Assembly: GCF_037976825.1 (NCBI RefSeq)
Contig: NZ_CP150269.1
Span: 2,679,501-2,743,500, forward strand
Source of the DNA: Paenibacillus sp. FSL K6-1330
Lineage (GTDB): Bacteria > Bacillota > Bacilli > Paenibacillales > Paenibacillaceae
Length of the DNA stretch: 64,000 bases
Direction of reading: 5' to 3'
The notes under the pieces: model-generated
The model's input: the letters and a program-made list of their open reading frames with translations, nothing else
Told to the model about the DNA's origin: nothing
Databases searched by the model: none
In this document: positions 53,513 through 62,418 of the stretch, piece after piece
How positions within the stretch are numbered: position 1 is the first letter of the stretch
Layout of the letters: each line of letters begins with the position of its first letter
Translations under genes and position numbers: made by a program

Positions 53513-54304
53513 GTGACCGTATTATACAAGCTGGAAACGTTTGAAGGACCGCTCGATCTGCTGCTGCATTTGATTGATAAAGCGGAAATCGACATCCAGG
53601 ATATTCCCGTCAGCGAGATTACCGAACAATACATGGCCTATTTGCACAACATGCAGGAGCTGGAGCTGGAGATTACGAGTGAGTTTCTGGTGATGGCTGC
53701 AACGCTGCTGTCTATAAAAAGCAAGTTATTGCTTCCGAAGCCTCCGGTTATCGAGATGGACGAGTTTGATTTTTATGAAGAAGATGACATGGATCCGAGA
53801 GCAGAGCTTATTGCCAAGCTGATCGAATACCGCAAGTACAAAGGCATCGCCCGCCATTTGCATGAGAAGGAATGGGAACGCAGTTTAATTTATTCCAAGG
53901 AAGCCGAAGACCTCACGCCTTACATGCCGGAAGTGGAAGAGAATCCGGTGCAGGGATTACATATTTCGGATTTGATCGCTGCTTTTCAAAAAGCATTAAG
54001 CAAAGCAGTCAAACGCACATCGTATGCCCGCATTCAGCGGGATGAAATATCGGTTAAGGACCGGATTCGTCAGGTCATGGATGCCCTGGAGGAGGTTGGG
54101 CCGGGAGGCAGGATCCTGTTCTCCAAGCTGCTTCACGAAGAGATGGTACGGCATGAAATCGTGGTAACCTTCCTGGCCATTTTGGAGCTGATGAAAATGA
54201 AGCAAATTTTGTGCTACCAAGAGAAGTTGTTTGAAGATATCGTCATGGAGTGGAGAGGGGAAGGACGCATTGATGGATTATCCGAAGCTGAAATCGATTA
54301 TTGA
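53513..54304 (+). CDS. scpA: Segregation and condensation protein A
   Basis: A 263-residue kleisin that bridges the SMC heads with ScpB and organises the chromosome. The N-terminal YKLETFEGPLDLLLHLIDKA and IPVSEITEQYMAYL motifs and the C-terminal winged helix (VVTFLAILELMKMKQIL) are typical. The start is GTG with GGGAGG about 8 bases upstream. It overlaps scpB by 32 bases. Confidence 0.96.
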   Translation: MTVLYKLETFEGPLDLLLHLIDKAEIDIQDIPVSEITEQYMAYLHNMQELELEITSEFLVMAATLLSIKSKLLLPKPPVIEMDEFDFYEEDDMDPRAELIAKLIEYRKYKGIARHLHEKEWERSLIYSKEAEDLTPYMPEVEENPVQGLHISDLIAAFQKALSKAVKRTSYARIQRDEISVKDRIRQVMDALEEVGPGGRILFSKLLHEEMVRHEIVVTFLAILELMKMKQILCYQEKLFEDIVMEWRGEGRIDGLSEAEIDY

Positions 54305-54878
54305 GGGGCTTCTGTTCCTGTCGGGAGAAGAGGGCTTGTCGGTTAGGCAAATTGCTGAGATCACTGAGCAGTCGGATGGCCTGGTTGGCGAAGCGCTTGA
54401 GGACATGAAGGAAGAATGGGAGCGTTACGAGCGGGGGATTCAGATCGTACAGATTGCGGGGAACTACAAAATCGCTACGCTGGCCGAACATGCTCCATAT
54501 TTTGAGCGCCTGGCGTATTCGCCTTCCCGTTCTTCCTTGTCACAAGCCGCACTCGAAACACTCTCCATCGTTGCCTATCGTCAACCGATTACGCGTGTAG
54601 AGATTGAAGACATCCGCGGCGTCAAGGCCGAACGGGCGATCCATACGCTGGTAAGCAAAGGACTGATCGAGGAAGTCGGACGGGCCGAGGCGATTGGCAG
54701 ACCGATTTTGTATGGAACAACCAAGTCTTTCCTGGAATATTTCGGACTTGCCAATATCAAGGATTTGCCGGAGCCGTCGCAATTTGAGGATAATGATAAC
54801 TTGGAAGAGGAAACGCAGCTGTTGTTCGATAAGCTTGACGGTCGTCAACTTACGTTTGATGATGTAGAGGAAAGTTAG
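54273..54878 (+). CDS. scpB: Segregation and condensation protein B
   Basis: A 201-residue double winged-helix partner of ScpA. KSIIEGLLFLSGEEGLSVRQ and AALETLSIVAYRQPITRVEI, plus DIRGVKAERAIHTLVSKGLI, are the family marks. AGGGGAAGG sits ahead of the ATG inside the scpA 3' end, showing translational coupling. Confidence 0.95.
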   Translation: MDYPKLKSIIEGLLFLSGEEGLSVRQIAEITEQSDGLVGEALEDMKEEWERYERGIQIVQIAGNYKIATLAEHAPYFERLAYSPSRSSLSQAALETLSIVAYRQPITRVEIEDIRGVKAERAIHTLVSKGLIEEVGRAEAIGRPILYGTTKSFLEYFGLANIKDLPEPSQFEDNDNLEEETQLLFDKLDGRQLTFDDVEES

Positions 54879-54906
54879 CCATTATACAACACAATAGGCT
54901 GTAATA

Positions 54907-54946
54907 GAATCCTGGGCGTGGAGAAATCCACCGTCTGGGATTTTTT
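54907..54946 (+). terminator. Terminator of scpAB
   Basis: AATCC...TGGA pairs with TCCA...GGGATT around GAAA, followed by TTTTTT. Confidence 0.75.
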
Positions 54947-55067
54947 AATGTCACTTGCGAAAATTTGAAATCAGGGACTTGGAATCGTTTCGCATCATTT
55001 GGGGGCACTTTTGCCATACTAAGCCAAGCGGATTACATTTTACTAAGTACGTTTTGGGGGTTACTTC

Positions 55068-55748
55068 GTGAGGGTATGGATCTTTCTGGCGGTCGGTTTG
55101 GTCGTTCTCCTCATCGTATTGCTGGTCGTTGTGCTGAGCTCCAAGGTAACGATTAAGCTGGATGTGGTTCTAAGAAAAGATGAATATAAATTGTTGGCGG
55201 AAATTAAAATGATCTTCGGATTGATTACGCGGAAATATGAGGTCCCCTTTCACCTGGCAAACGGTGGGATCGAGTTTAAGAAGGAAACCGTTCCTGTAGA
55301 GCAGGGGATTCCCCTCCATTCAAAAGAGCAGGAGGATCCTTCAAGCAGAACTATTCGATACAGGGACTATGCGCGGGTATTGTGGTCTACAAAAGGTTTC
55401 AAAAAATGGACGAGACAGACGATGGCGGCCGTTCATCTCATGGATGTGCGCTGGTCAACCCGGATTGCGCTTGAGCATGCGGCCGATACAGCGGTAGCGA
55501 CCGGGCTGCTGCATGGCATCAAGCATACGCTTTTGGGATGGATGTCGTATCGCCTGATCATGGAAGAGATACCCCAAATCGATGTGGTGCCAATCTTTAA
55601 CGGTCCTCCGCAAATTTCCACAGAGCTAAACTGCATAGCGAAAATCTCCTGCGGAAAAGCTATGTATGCTGGACTGGTACTTATAGTTCGCGTGTTAAAG
55701 GTGAAAGGAGGAATTAGATCATGGCAGAACACCCTATTCAAGGCTTGA
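55068..55748 (+). CDS. DUF2953 domain protein
   Basis: A 226-residue protein with an N-terminal transmembrane helix (about 3-23, VWIFLAVGLVVLLIVLLVVV) and a domain typical of DUF2953 (ITRKYEVP; ALEHAADTAVATGLLHGIKH). A related B. subtilis gene, ytfI, stands beside ytfJ. It overlaps ytfJ by 28 bases. A sporulation role is suggested only by this link. The start is GTG after a GGGGG tract. Confidence 0.78.
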   Translation: MRVWIFLAVGLVVLLIVLLVVVLSSKVTIKLDVVLRKDEYKLLAEIKMIFGLITRKYEVPFHLANGGIEFKKETVPVEQGIPLHSKEQEDPSSRTIRYRDYARVLWSTKGFKKWTRQTMAAVHLMDVRWSTRIALEHAADTAVATGLLHGIKHTLLGWMSYRLIMEEIPQIDVVPIFNGPPQISTELNCIAKISCGKAMYAGLVLIVRVLKVKGGIRSWQNTLFKA

Positions 55749-56170
55749 TGCAAACGGCTATGGAAAACATCAAGGGAATGGTGGACGTTAATACGATTGT
55801 AGGCGACCCGGTGAATACGCCTGACGGCAGCGTTATCCTGCCAATCAGTAAAGTGGCTTTTGGTTTCGCTGCCGGCGGTAGCGACTACAACGTTGAGGCG
55901 GGGGGCACCCACTCAACTACCACGAACGGGACGCATCACGATCACAGCGCCCTTCCTTTTGGCGGCGGCAGCGGCGGTGGCGTGTCCATTCGGCCGATTG
56001 CTTTCCTGGTCGTGGGTAAAGAAGGAGTGCACATCGTGCCGCTCGACAATCAAACCCATCTGTTTGAACGTATTATTGATGCGACACCGTTTTTACTCGA
56101 TCAAATCCAGTCGATGTTTCAATCAGGCAGCAATGCCGCGAACGACACCACGCCTCCGCCTGCGTACTGA
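55721..56170 (+). CDS. ytfJ: GerW family sporulation protein YtfJ
   Basis: A 149-residue protein with the GerW/YtfJ core: MENIKGMVDVNTIVGDPVNT, LPISKVAFGFAAGGSD, then a Gly-rich stretch and SIRPIAFLVVGKEGVHIVPL. GerW proteins occur in spore formers; in Bacillus they are needed for lysozyme resistance or L-alanine germination response. AAAGGAGGAATTAGATC precedes the ATG. Confidence 0.9.
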   Translation: MAEHPIQGLMQTAMENIKGMVDVNTIVGDPVNTPDGSVILPISKVAFGFAAGGSDYNVEAGGTHSTTTNGTHHDHSALPFGGGSGGGVSIRPIAFLVVGKEGVHIVPLDNQTHLFERIIDATPFLLDQIQSMFQSGSNAANDTTPPPAY

Positions 56171-56180
56171 TGGAGCAAGC

Positions 56181-56213
56181 AAATCCCTTTCGTTCACAGC
56201 GAAAGGGATTTTT
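56181..56213 (+). terminator. Terminator of ytfJ
   Basis: AAATCCCTTTCG and CGAAAGGGATTT form a 12-bp stem followed by T. Confidence 0.9.
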
Positions 56214-56308
56214 GCTGTGAAGATTAGTGGATTTATAAGCTTTCAGCCGAGGCTAAACTCAAACCGATCATTGCTGGAAAAACTTCACTTTAATGGGGGG
56301 CGGTCTTG

Positions 56309-56410
56309 GTGAAAGTACGTCGACAGACGTTTCTATTGCGAAATGGACATACCTTTAGCGTGAACGACATATACTTGTACAAGATTTCTGAACACCGGAG
56401 GATAAGATGA
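56309..56410 (+). CDS. Possible 33-residue peptide coupled to dacB
   Basis: A GTG frame encoding a basic peptide (MKVRRQTFLLRNGHTFSVND, then IYLYKISEHRRIR). Its stop overlaps the first ATG of dacB (ATGA). GGGGGGCGG lies about 8 bases upstream. It may be a leader peptide coupling translation; no homologue is known to me, so it may be a chance frame. Confidence 0.3.
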   Translation: MKVRRQTFLLRNGHTFSVNDIYLYKISEHRRIR

Positions 56411-57588
56411 TGAAAATGAAATGGACGAACTGCAAGTCTTTGTTATCCATGTTGATGGTCATAAGCTGCTTGCTGGTTACGGCTGTCCCCGTGCATGCAG
56501 ATCATGAGAATGGCCCCACCAATCATGCGCAGGCAGCTGCACTGATTGATGTCACTTCCGGTAGAGTGCTGTACAGTAAGAACGGGGACGAGCGTTTGAG
56601 AATCGCAAGCCTGACCAAGATCATGACAGCCATCGTGGCAATTGAACACGGCAAGCTGGATGATCGCGTCAAGGTCTCCCAAAATGCTTTTGCCAAAGAG
56701 GGCTCCTCGATCTTCCTGAAGCTTGGTGAGGAGATGACGCTTGAGAATTTGCTGTACGGCTTAATGCTGCGATCAGGCAACGATGCCGCGACGGCGATTG
56801 CCGAACATGTCGGGGGGACGGAAGAAGGCTTTGTGTTGCTGATGAACGAGAAGGCGGCAGGGCTCGGCTTGACGAACTCGCATTTTATGAATCCCCATGG
56901 ACTGGATCATGATGAACATTACTCTTCTGCTAATGACGTAGCCAAACTGACGGCCTATGCCCTCAAGAACCCTGTCTTTAGCGAGATTGTCAAAACCCCG
57001 ACCAAGAAAGCGCCCAATCCGAATGAAGCGTGGGACTACAAATGGGATAACAAAAACAAGATGCTTCGTTTCTACGAGGGGGCGGACGGCGTCAAAACCG
57101 GTTACACCAAAAAAGCATTCCGCTGCCTGGTGAGCTCTGCCACCCGAAACGGTCAGCAGATTGCGGCGGTCACGCTGAACGACGGCAACGATTGGAATGA
57201 CCATTCCAAGATGCTGGATTACGGATTTGCCCATTTTCCACTGAAAAAGGTTACGGAGAAAGGGCAGAAGATCCAGGGCTATCCACTCGTCACAGGCAGT
57301 TCCTTTACGTATGCGTTCGCGCATGATGAGGAAGCACGCTTGGTGAAGAAACTGGTCCTGCATAAAGCGAGCACACCCGACTTGTCTTTCGGACTACGGG
57401 GTCATATTGAACTGCTGCTCGATAATGTCAGCATCGGCAAAATTCCAGTCTATGCGGAAGGAAGCAAGCTTCCTGAAGTCCCTGAGGTCTTGCAGAAGTC
57501 AAGAAGCACATCCGGACCACTCGGTTCGTTGTCGCTGTGGCAGTCTGCAGGAGAAGTGCTTAGGCATCTGTTCAGGGCCAAATCATAA
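56410..57588 (+). CDS. dacB: D-alanyl-D-alanine carboxypeptidase (DacB, PBP5*-like)
   Basis: A 392-residue low-molecular-weight PBP with a signal peptide (about 1-29, ending VPVHA). SxxK is IASLTKIMTA, SxN is RSGNDAATAIAEH and KTG is DGVKTGYTKKA; a C-terminal beta domain and anchor follow. It lies directly before spmAB, as sporulation dacB does in B. subtilis, where it controls cortex cross-linking. GGAGGA gives spacing 7 to the ATG at 56410; the one at 56407 is also possible. Confidence 0.91.
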   Translation: MKMKWTNCKSLLSMLMVISCLLVTAVPVHADHENGPTNHAQAAALIDVTSGRVLYSKNGDERLRIASLTKIMTAIVAIEHGKLDDRVKVSQNAFAKEGSSIFLKLGEEMTLENLLYGLMLRSGNDAATAIAEHVGGTEEGFVLLMNEKAAGLGLTNSHFMNPHGLDHDEHYSSANDVAKLTAYALKNPVFSEIVKTPTKKAPNPNEAWDYKWDNKNKMLRFYEGADGVKTGYTKKAFRCLVSSATRNGQQIAAVTLNDGNDWNDHSKMLDYGFAHFPLKKVTEKGQKIQGYPLVTGSSFTYAFAHDEEARLVKKLVLHKASTPDLSFGLRGHIELLLDNVSIGKIPVYAEGSKLPEVPEVLQKSRSTSGPLGSLSLWQSAGEVLRHLFRAKS

Positions 57589-57651
57589 CTAGCCTTCGCT
57601 AAAGAGATCGTGGATTCTCACGGAGCGGGGGCAGCAAACGGGGGCGAAGAG

Positions 57652-58284
57652 ATGATCAATTTGATTTGGATGGGGATGATACTGATCGGCGTTTGCTTTG
57701 CGGCAGTGAACGGGAACATCGAAAGTGTTACAAAAGCCGCATTTGACGGAGCCCAGACGGGAGTGACTGTCTCCTTCGGTCTCATCAGCATACTGGTGTT
57801 CTGGCTTGGCATGATGCGCCTGGCAGAGGACGCGGGCCTGCTGAAGAAGGTTGCCAAGCTGCTGGGCCCGGTTGTCCGCTTCCTGTTCCCGGATGTACCG
57901 AAGAATCATCCCGCTATGGGATATATACTGTCTAACATGAGCGCCAATTTGTTCGGTCTGGGCAATGCGGCAACTCCGATGGGTATCAAAGCGATGCAGG
58001 AGCTTCAGAAGTTAAACCCGGATAAGGAAACAGCTTCTCCGGCGATGTGTACGCTGCTTGCACTAAACACGGCCAGCATTACGCTGATACCGACAACGCT
58101 AATCGCAATCAGGTTGAATTATGAGTCCGCTAATCCTTCGGAAATCGTCGGTACCACGCTTTTGGCCACTGCGATTGCAACGGCGGCCGCCATAATGGCT
58201 GACCGATGGTATCGAAGACGGACGATACGCCGCCAGAAGCCGCCGGGAATCGGTACAAGCCTGAACCCGGATGTGAAGGGGTGA
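57652..58284 (+). CDS. spmA: Spore maturation protein A
   Basis: A 210-residue membrane protein with nucleoside-recognition (Gate) motifs: GMILIGVCFAAVNGN, MSANLFGLGNAATPMGIKAM and LNTASITLIPTTLIAIRL. SpmA and SpmB are needed for spore core dehydration in B. subtilis. The ATG at 57652 gives the usual MINLIW start; an upstream in-frame GTG at 57610 is less likely. Confidence 0.92.
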   Translation: MINLIWMGMILIGVCFAAVNGNIESVTKAAFDGAQTGVTVSFGLISILVFWLGMMRLAEDAGLLKKVAKLLGPVVRFLFPDVPKNHPAMGYILSNMSANLFGLGNAATPMGIKAMQELQKLNPDKETASPAMCTLLALNTASITLIPTTLIAIRLNYESANPSEIVGTTLLATAIATAAAIMADRWYRRRTIRRQKPPGIGTSLNPDVKG

Positions 58285-58290
58285 TGAGGG

Positions 58291-58824
58291 TTGCTATCAT
58301 GGATTAATCTCGTATCCGCTTGGTCTATTCCCATTATTATCGCATTCATTCCGCTTTATGCTTATACGCGCAAAGTACCCGTATATGAATCGTTTGTGGA
58401 TGGAGCCAAGGACGGCTTCTCCACAGCGATTGGGATTATCCCGCACTTGGTCGGCATGATGGTTGCCATTAGCGTATTTCGGTCTTCCGGTGCGCTTGAG
58501 TTTTTTGTGGGTTGGACGGGCCCCTTTCTGCAATCGCTAGGGGTACCGAGCGAGATTTTGCCTTTGGGAATTCTCAGGCCGTTGACGGGCACAGGCTCTC
58601 TCGCTTACACGACTGAATTGATTCGGGCATATGGTCCGGATTCCATGATTGGCCGAATTGCTTCGACCATACAAGGAAGTACGGACACGACTTTGTACGT
58701 TCTAACCGTCTATTTTGGCGCCGTGGGTATCCGCAATGGCCGGTATGCGCTGAAGGTGGGGCTGTTCTCCGATTTGATCGGTTTTATTGCGGCGATTGCC
58801 GTATGTCTGCTGGTGTTCGGATAA
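58291..58824 (+). CDS. spmB: Spore maturation protein B
   Basis: A 177-residue membrane partner of SpmA. VSAWSIPIIIAFIPLYAYTR, YESFVDGAKDGFSTAIGIIP and TGTGSLAYTTELI are typical. The start is TTG, 4 bases after the spmA stop region, with GAAGGGGTGATGAGGG ahead. Together with dacB and spmA it forms a sporulation operon. Confidence 0.92.
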   Translation: MLSWINLVSAWSIPIIIAFIPLYAYTRKVPVYESFVDGAKDGFSTAIGIIPHLVGMMVAISVFRSSGALEFFVGWTGPFLQSLGVPSEILPLGILRPLTGTGSLAYTTELIRAYGPDSMIGRIASTIQGSTDTTLYVLTVYFGAVGIRNGRYALKVGLFSDLIGFIAAIAVCLLVFG

Positions 58825-58949
58825 TTAAGACATGCGGGCTGTCTGAGTAAGACGGAGCGTTTTTTCTATGTAACAGGACGTATGCCTATACCCTCGATTC
58901 CATCGCGTCATATACTGCTGCAGTTACAAATTGTAGTAGGGGTGATGCA

Positions 58950-59288
58950 ATGGAATTCGAGGGTTTTGTTATTCATCATACCGTGTGCGAGCGGGAACCG
59001 CGGAACTGGGATTTTAAAATCCATCAGGACGGCTCGGTCTCTTCTTCATCCATGCTGGTTCAGCCGGGACAGATTCACATCTGCCTTGAGGGCGACTTCA
59101 ATATTGGCTACCAGTCCATGTCGCTGGACCAGAAAACACAGCTGTTTACCGCCAGCAAAATCATTTTGGAGCTATCCAGACTCCATGATATTTCCCCGTT
59201 ATACTTGTTTCCTCACTCCGACACCTGTCCCGGGGCACATTTTCCATGGAACGCGCTTGTGATTTATCCTGTCGATGGTTATCATTAG
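58950..59288 (+). CDS. Compact N-acetylmuramoyl-L-alanine amidase/PGRP-like domain
   Basis: A 112-residue protein that is little more than an amidase_2/PGRP core: GFVIHHTVCERE near the start (first zinc His), HICLEGDFN in the middle, and PHSDTCPGAHFPW near the end (second His and the Cys ligand). It lacks a signal peptide and is shorter than the usual 140-160 residues. It sits between spmB and rluB, suggesting a sporulation or cell-wall role. GGGGTGATG precedes the ATG. An overlapping frame from 58882 is a shadow. Confidence 0.75.
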   Translation: MEFEGFVIHHTVCEREPRNWDFKIHQDGSVSSSSMLVQPGQIHICLEGDFNIGYQSMSLDQKTQLFTASKIILELSRLHDISPLYLFPHSDTCPGAHFPWNALVIYPVDGYH

Positions 59289-59309
59289 GAATGAGGTGAC
59301 CTAACGAAC

Positions 59310-60065
59310 ATGGAGAGATTACAGAAAATTATGGCACAGGCCGGAGTCGCTTCCCGCCGCAAGTGCGAGGAATTGATTCTTGAAGGCAAGGTGCAGGTAA
59401 ACGGAGAGACCGTTACCGAACTCGGCACGAAGGCCGATCCAGCCCAGGATATCATTACGGTTTCAGGCAAACCGATAAAGAATGAGAAAAAGGTATACAT
59501 TATGCTAAATAAGCCGAAGGGAGTCATTACAAGCGCTTCTGATCCCGAAGGCCGAAAAATTGTATCGGATTATCTCAAGGGCATTAAAGAGCGGGTATAT
59601 CCGATTGGACGATTGGACTATGATACAGAAGGACTCCTGCTGCTGACCAATGACGGCGAATTTGCCAATCTACTCAGCCACCCTAAATATCATGTACCCA
59701 AGACTTATTTGGCTACCGTGAAAGGGGTGCCCCATGGCACCGAACTGGACAAGCTTCGCCAAGGGATTATGCTGGAAGACGGCATGACGTCTCCTGCCGA
59801 GGTGGAGTATAAGGATGTGGATCCGGATAATAAACAATCCGTCATATCGATTACCATTCATGAGGGCCGCAACCGTCAAGTGAGAAGGATGTTCGAAGCG
59901 ATTTCCCATCCGGTAACGCGATTGAAGCGTATATCTTACGGTGATCTGCTGCTGCAAAATTTAAAACGGGGCTTGTACCGCCATTTGACAGCGGATGAAA
60001 TCAACCAGCTTTTGCAGATGGCGAAAGCCGCTAAGCCGGGCGGGAAACCGAAGAGAAAACGTTAA
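59310..60065 (+). CDS. rluB: 23S rRNA pseudouridine synthase RluB
   Basis: A 251-residue enzyme. An S4 domain (ERLQKIMAQAGVASRRKCEE) precedes the RsuA/RluB catalytic domain with the Asp in YPIGRLDYDTEGLLLLTNDG, followed by EGRNRQVRRMFEAISHPV. It forms a pseudouridine in 23S rRNA (position 2605 in E. coli counting). The rluB-resABC order is conserved. The basic C-terminus ends in GKPKRKR. Confidence 0.94.
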   Translation: MERLQKIMAQAGVASRRKCEELILEGKVQVNGETVTELGTKADPAQDIITVSGKPIKNEKKVYIMLNKPKGVITSASDPEGRKIVSDYLKGIKERVYPIGRLDYDTEGLLLLTNDGEFANLLSHPKYHVPKTYLATVKGVPHGTELDKLRQGIMLEDGMTSPAEVEYKDVDPDNKQSVISITIHEGRNRQVRRMFEAISHPVTRLKRISYGDLLLQNLKRGLYRHLTADEINQLLQMAKAAKPGGKPKRKR

Positions 60066-60190
60066 ACCCGACACATAATATTCAAAATGGCGAGCGGCGT
60101 TTATGACAAATTTCGTTATAATTGTTCATAGGATGTTCACACCCGTAGTATACGATATGATGAATGTCATAGAAAGGAAGCTGCTGCTTT

Positions 60191-60718
60191 ATGGGCAAAT
60201 CAAAGAAAAGCGTACAGATTGTGATTCTGCTTGCCATTATCCTGATCGGAGTGTACGCCGTTGCAACCGTTGTATTCGGCTCTGATGAGGTTCCCAAAGT
60301 GGGTCAAAAGGCAGCGGATTTTGAACTTCTAGGCATGGATGGCGGCGTACATACCATGAGTGAATACGAGGGTAAGGCCAGGGTGATTAATTTCTGGGGC
60401 ACCTACTGTCCGCCATGCGTGCGGGAAATGCCAGCTCTACAAGCTCAGTGGGAGAAATGGAGCAGTCAAGGCGTTGAGATCATCGGAATTAATGTGGGAG
60501 AGAACAAAATGACCGTTGAGAATTTCGTTGCTCAAACCGGCGTGAAGTTCCCCATACTGATGGATCCGAAACGGAATGCTGTTGCCAGCTATGGGGTTGG
60601 GCCCATGCCAACCACCTTTTTTGTTACGGCCTCTGGCAAGATTGACCATATTCGTATAGGCGAACTGGATTTGAACACCCTTGATAAACAAATTGAACAG
60701 TTGGTGAATGCGAAATGA
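60191..60718 (+). CDS. resA: Thiol-disulfide oxidoreductase ResA
   Basis: A 175-residue thioredoxin-fold protein anchored outside the membrane by one N-terminal helix (about residues 8-27). The active site is WGTYCPPCVREMP (CPPC). It keeps the CxxCH cysteines of apocytochrome c reduced. A -10-like TATAAT lies at 60117-60122. It overlaps resB by 4 bases (ATGA). Confidence 0.94.
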   Translation: MGKSKKSVQIVILLAIILIGVYAVATVVFGSDEVPKVGQKAADFELLGMDGGVHTMSEYEGKARVINFWGTYCPPCVREMPALQAQWEKWSSQGVEIIGINVGENKMTVENFVAQTGVKFPILMDPKRNAVASYGVGPMPTTFFVTASGKIDHIRIGELDLNTLDKQIEQLVNAK

Positions 60719-62418
60719 GTCAAGGTCCCAAGCCTTTGATCCAGAACACGAAGTGTGATTGTGGACACCAGAATCCAACGGGGACGGTCCTCTGCGAGGC
60801 TTGCGGGAAGCCGCTGACCGAGGAAGCGGAGGCCCAGCCGATTCTGGAAATGCGGTATGACGGCGTTGCTCGTCGATCACAGAAAGTAAACCCCGGTATG
60901 ATCGATAGGGTATGGAATTTCTTTTCTTCGGTAAAAGTAGCAATATATCTGATATTGCTTACGCTGATTGGCTCCTCGCTGGGGACCATCTTTCCGCAGG
61001 AAAGTACATTCCTTAATATTGACCCCTCAGTTTATTACAAAGAGGAGTACGGACAGCTGGGGCATATTTATTACTTGCTCGGGCTGTCTCATACATACAC
61101 GTCATGGTGGTTCGTGCTGCTGCTTGTCATGATCGGCGCATCGCTTGTCATTTGCAGTCTTGACCGGGTCCTGCCGCTGTACAAAGCGCTCAGCAGACAG
61201 CGGATTCCGAAGCACATGTCCTTCCTTACCCGCCAGAAGGTGGTATACCAAGGGCATGTTGATGAAGACGGTGCCGACTGGGTTGAACGGGTGAAGCCAA
61301 TCATTAAGAAGAAGGGTTACCGAGTGCGAACGGATGGCGGAACCCTACTGGCAGAGAAGCAGCGGTTCAGCCGCTGGGGCCCCTATGTTCTTCATATCGG
61401 TCTGATTGTTTTCCTGCTTGCAGTTCTTGGACGGAATCTTCCCGGACTGCATATGGACGAGCACATGGCTTTCCCTCAAGATGAACCGGTGCACATCAAG
61501 AACACCAGTTACTATTTATTGAACGATGGCTTTAAGGTGGAGTTCTACACCGAGGACGATATGCCTGAGGAATTCAAAGGCAAGAATAAAGTACTGCCGA
61601 AGGAGTTCCAAACCCAGGCGATCCTGTATATGTGCGAGGCCAATTGCGACGATTTTGATAAAAAACCTCAGCTCGTGGAATTGACACGCCATAACATCGA
61701 GGTGAATCATCCTCTTAATTACAAAGGGTTAAAAGCTTATCAATTCGATTATGATCTGACCCCGATTCTCCGTTCGGTTTCGCCGGTGCTGATTAACAGT
61801 AAGAGCGGGAAGGAATACGGCAAAATCACATTGTCGATCGACGATCCTCAAAGAGAGTATCAGGCGGGAGAATATACGTTAACGCTTACACAATCCTTTA
61901 CCGATTTTGGACTCGGCGATAATGGCAAACCGGTAAACCTGTCACCTAACCCGAATGCGCCTGCATTCTTATTTCTGATTAAGGGACCTGAACTGCCGAA
62001 GGAAGGCATTCAATACTTCTACTTCCCTAAACAGATTGATAAGGAACGCTTTAATCAGGAAGCGATCAATGCACAGCTGGCGGGTGGGGAAGCGCTCGTA
62101 CAACTGGATGTACGGAGCATGGACGATGTGGACTTTTCGGAATCTACGACTTATCTGAATATTCGTGTGGATAAAGCCATGCCGTTCATTTGGATTGGTT
62201 GTTTTATCGGTATGCTCGGCCTGATCATGGGCTTTTATTTCACCCATCGCCGGATCTGGCTGCGTATTGATAACCAAACGCTGACCCTTGGCGCACATAC
62301 GAACAAGAACTGGTTTGGGCTTCGCAAGGAGATCTCCGCGATCCTCAAGCAAATGAATATCGAAGTCGATGAAAAGTCATTGGAGAATAACAGGGGGACT
62401 AAGCATGAATCTAATTGA
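60715..62418 (+). CDS. resB: Cytochrome c biogenesis protein ResB
   Basis: A 567-residue system II haem-handling protein with four transmembrane helices (about 75-98, 133-155, 220-240 and 487-507; NFFSSVKVAIYLILLTLIGS, HIGLIVFLLAVLGR) and a large extracytoplasmic domain. The N-terminal 40 residues form a zinc ribbon (CDCG and CEACG), an extension not present in B. subtilis ResB to my knowledge. It works with ResC. The stop overlaps the resC start region. Confidence 0.93.
   Translation: MSQGPKPLIQNTKCDCGHQNPTGTVLCEACGKPLTEEAEAQPILEMRYDGVARRSQKVNPGMIDRVWNFFSSVKVAIYLILLTLIGSSLGTIFPQESTFLNIDPSVYYKEEYGQLGHIYYLLGLSHTYTSWWFVLLLVMIGASLVICSLDRVLPLYKALSRQRIPKHMSFLTRQKVVYQGHVDEDGADWVERVKPIIKKKGYRVRTDGGTLLAEKQRFSRWGPYVLHIGLIVFLLAVLGRNLPGLHMDEHMAFPQDEPVHIKNTSYYLLNDGFKVEFYTEDDMPEEFKGKNKVLPKEFQTQAILYMCEANCDDFDKKPQLVELTRHNIEVNHPLNYKGLKAYQFDYDLTPILRSVSPVLINSKSGKEYGKITLSIDDPQREYQAGEYTLTLTQSFTDFGLGDNGKPVNLSPNPNAPAFLFLIKGPELPKEGIQYFYFPKQIDKERFNQEAINAQLAGGEALVQLDVRSMDDVDFSESTTYLNIRVDKAMPFIWIGCFIGMLGLIMGFYFTHRRIWLRIDNQTLTLGAHTNKNWFGLRKEISAILKQMNIEVDEKSLENNRGTKHESN

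Noticed and set aside
54965..55156. 63-residue frame between scpB and the DUF2953 gene
   Set aside because: It overlaps the DUF2953 start in another frame, has no ribosome binding site and no recognisable content.
55860..56312. 150-residue frame overlapping ytfJ
   Set aside because: It is a shadow of ytfJ in another frame running through the terminator at 56181.
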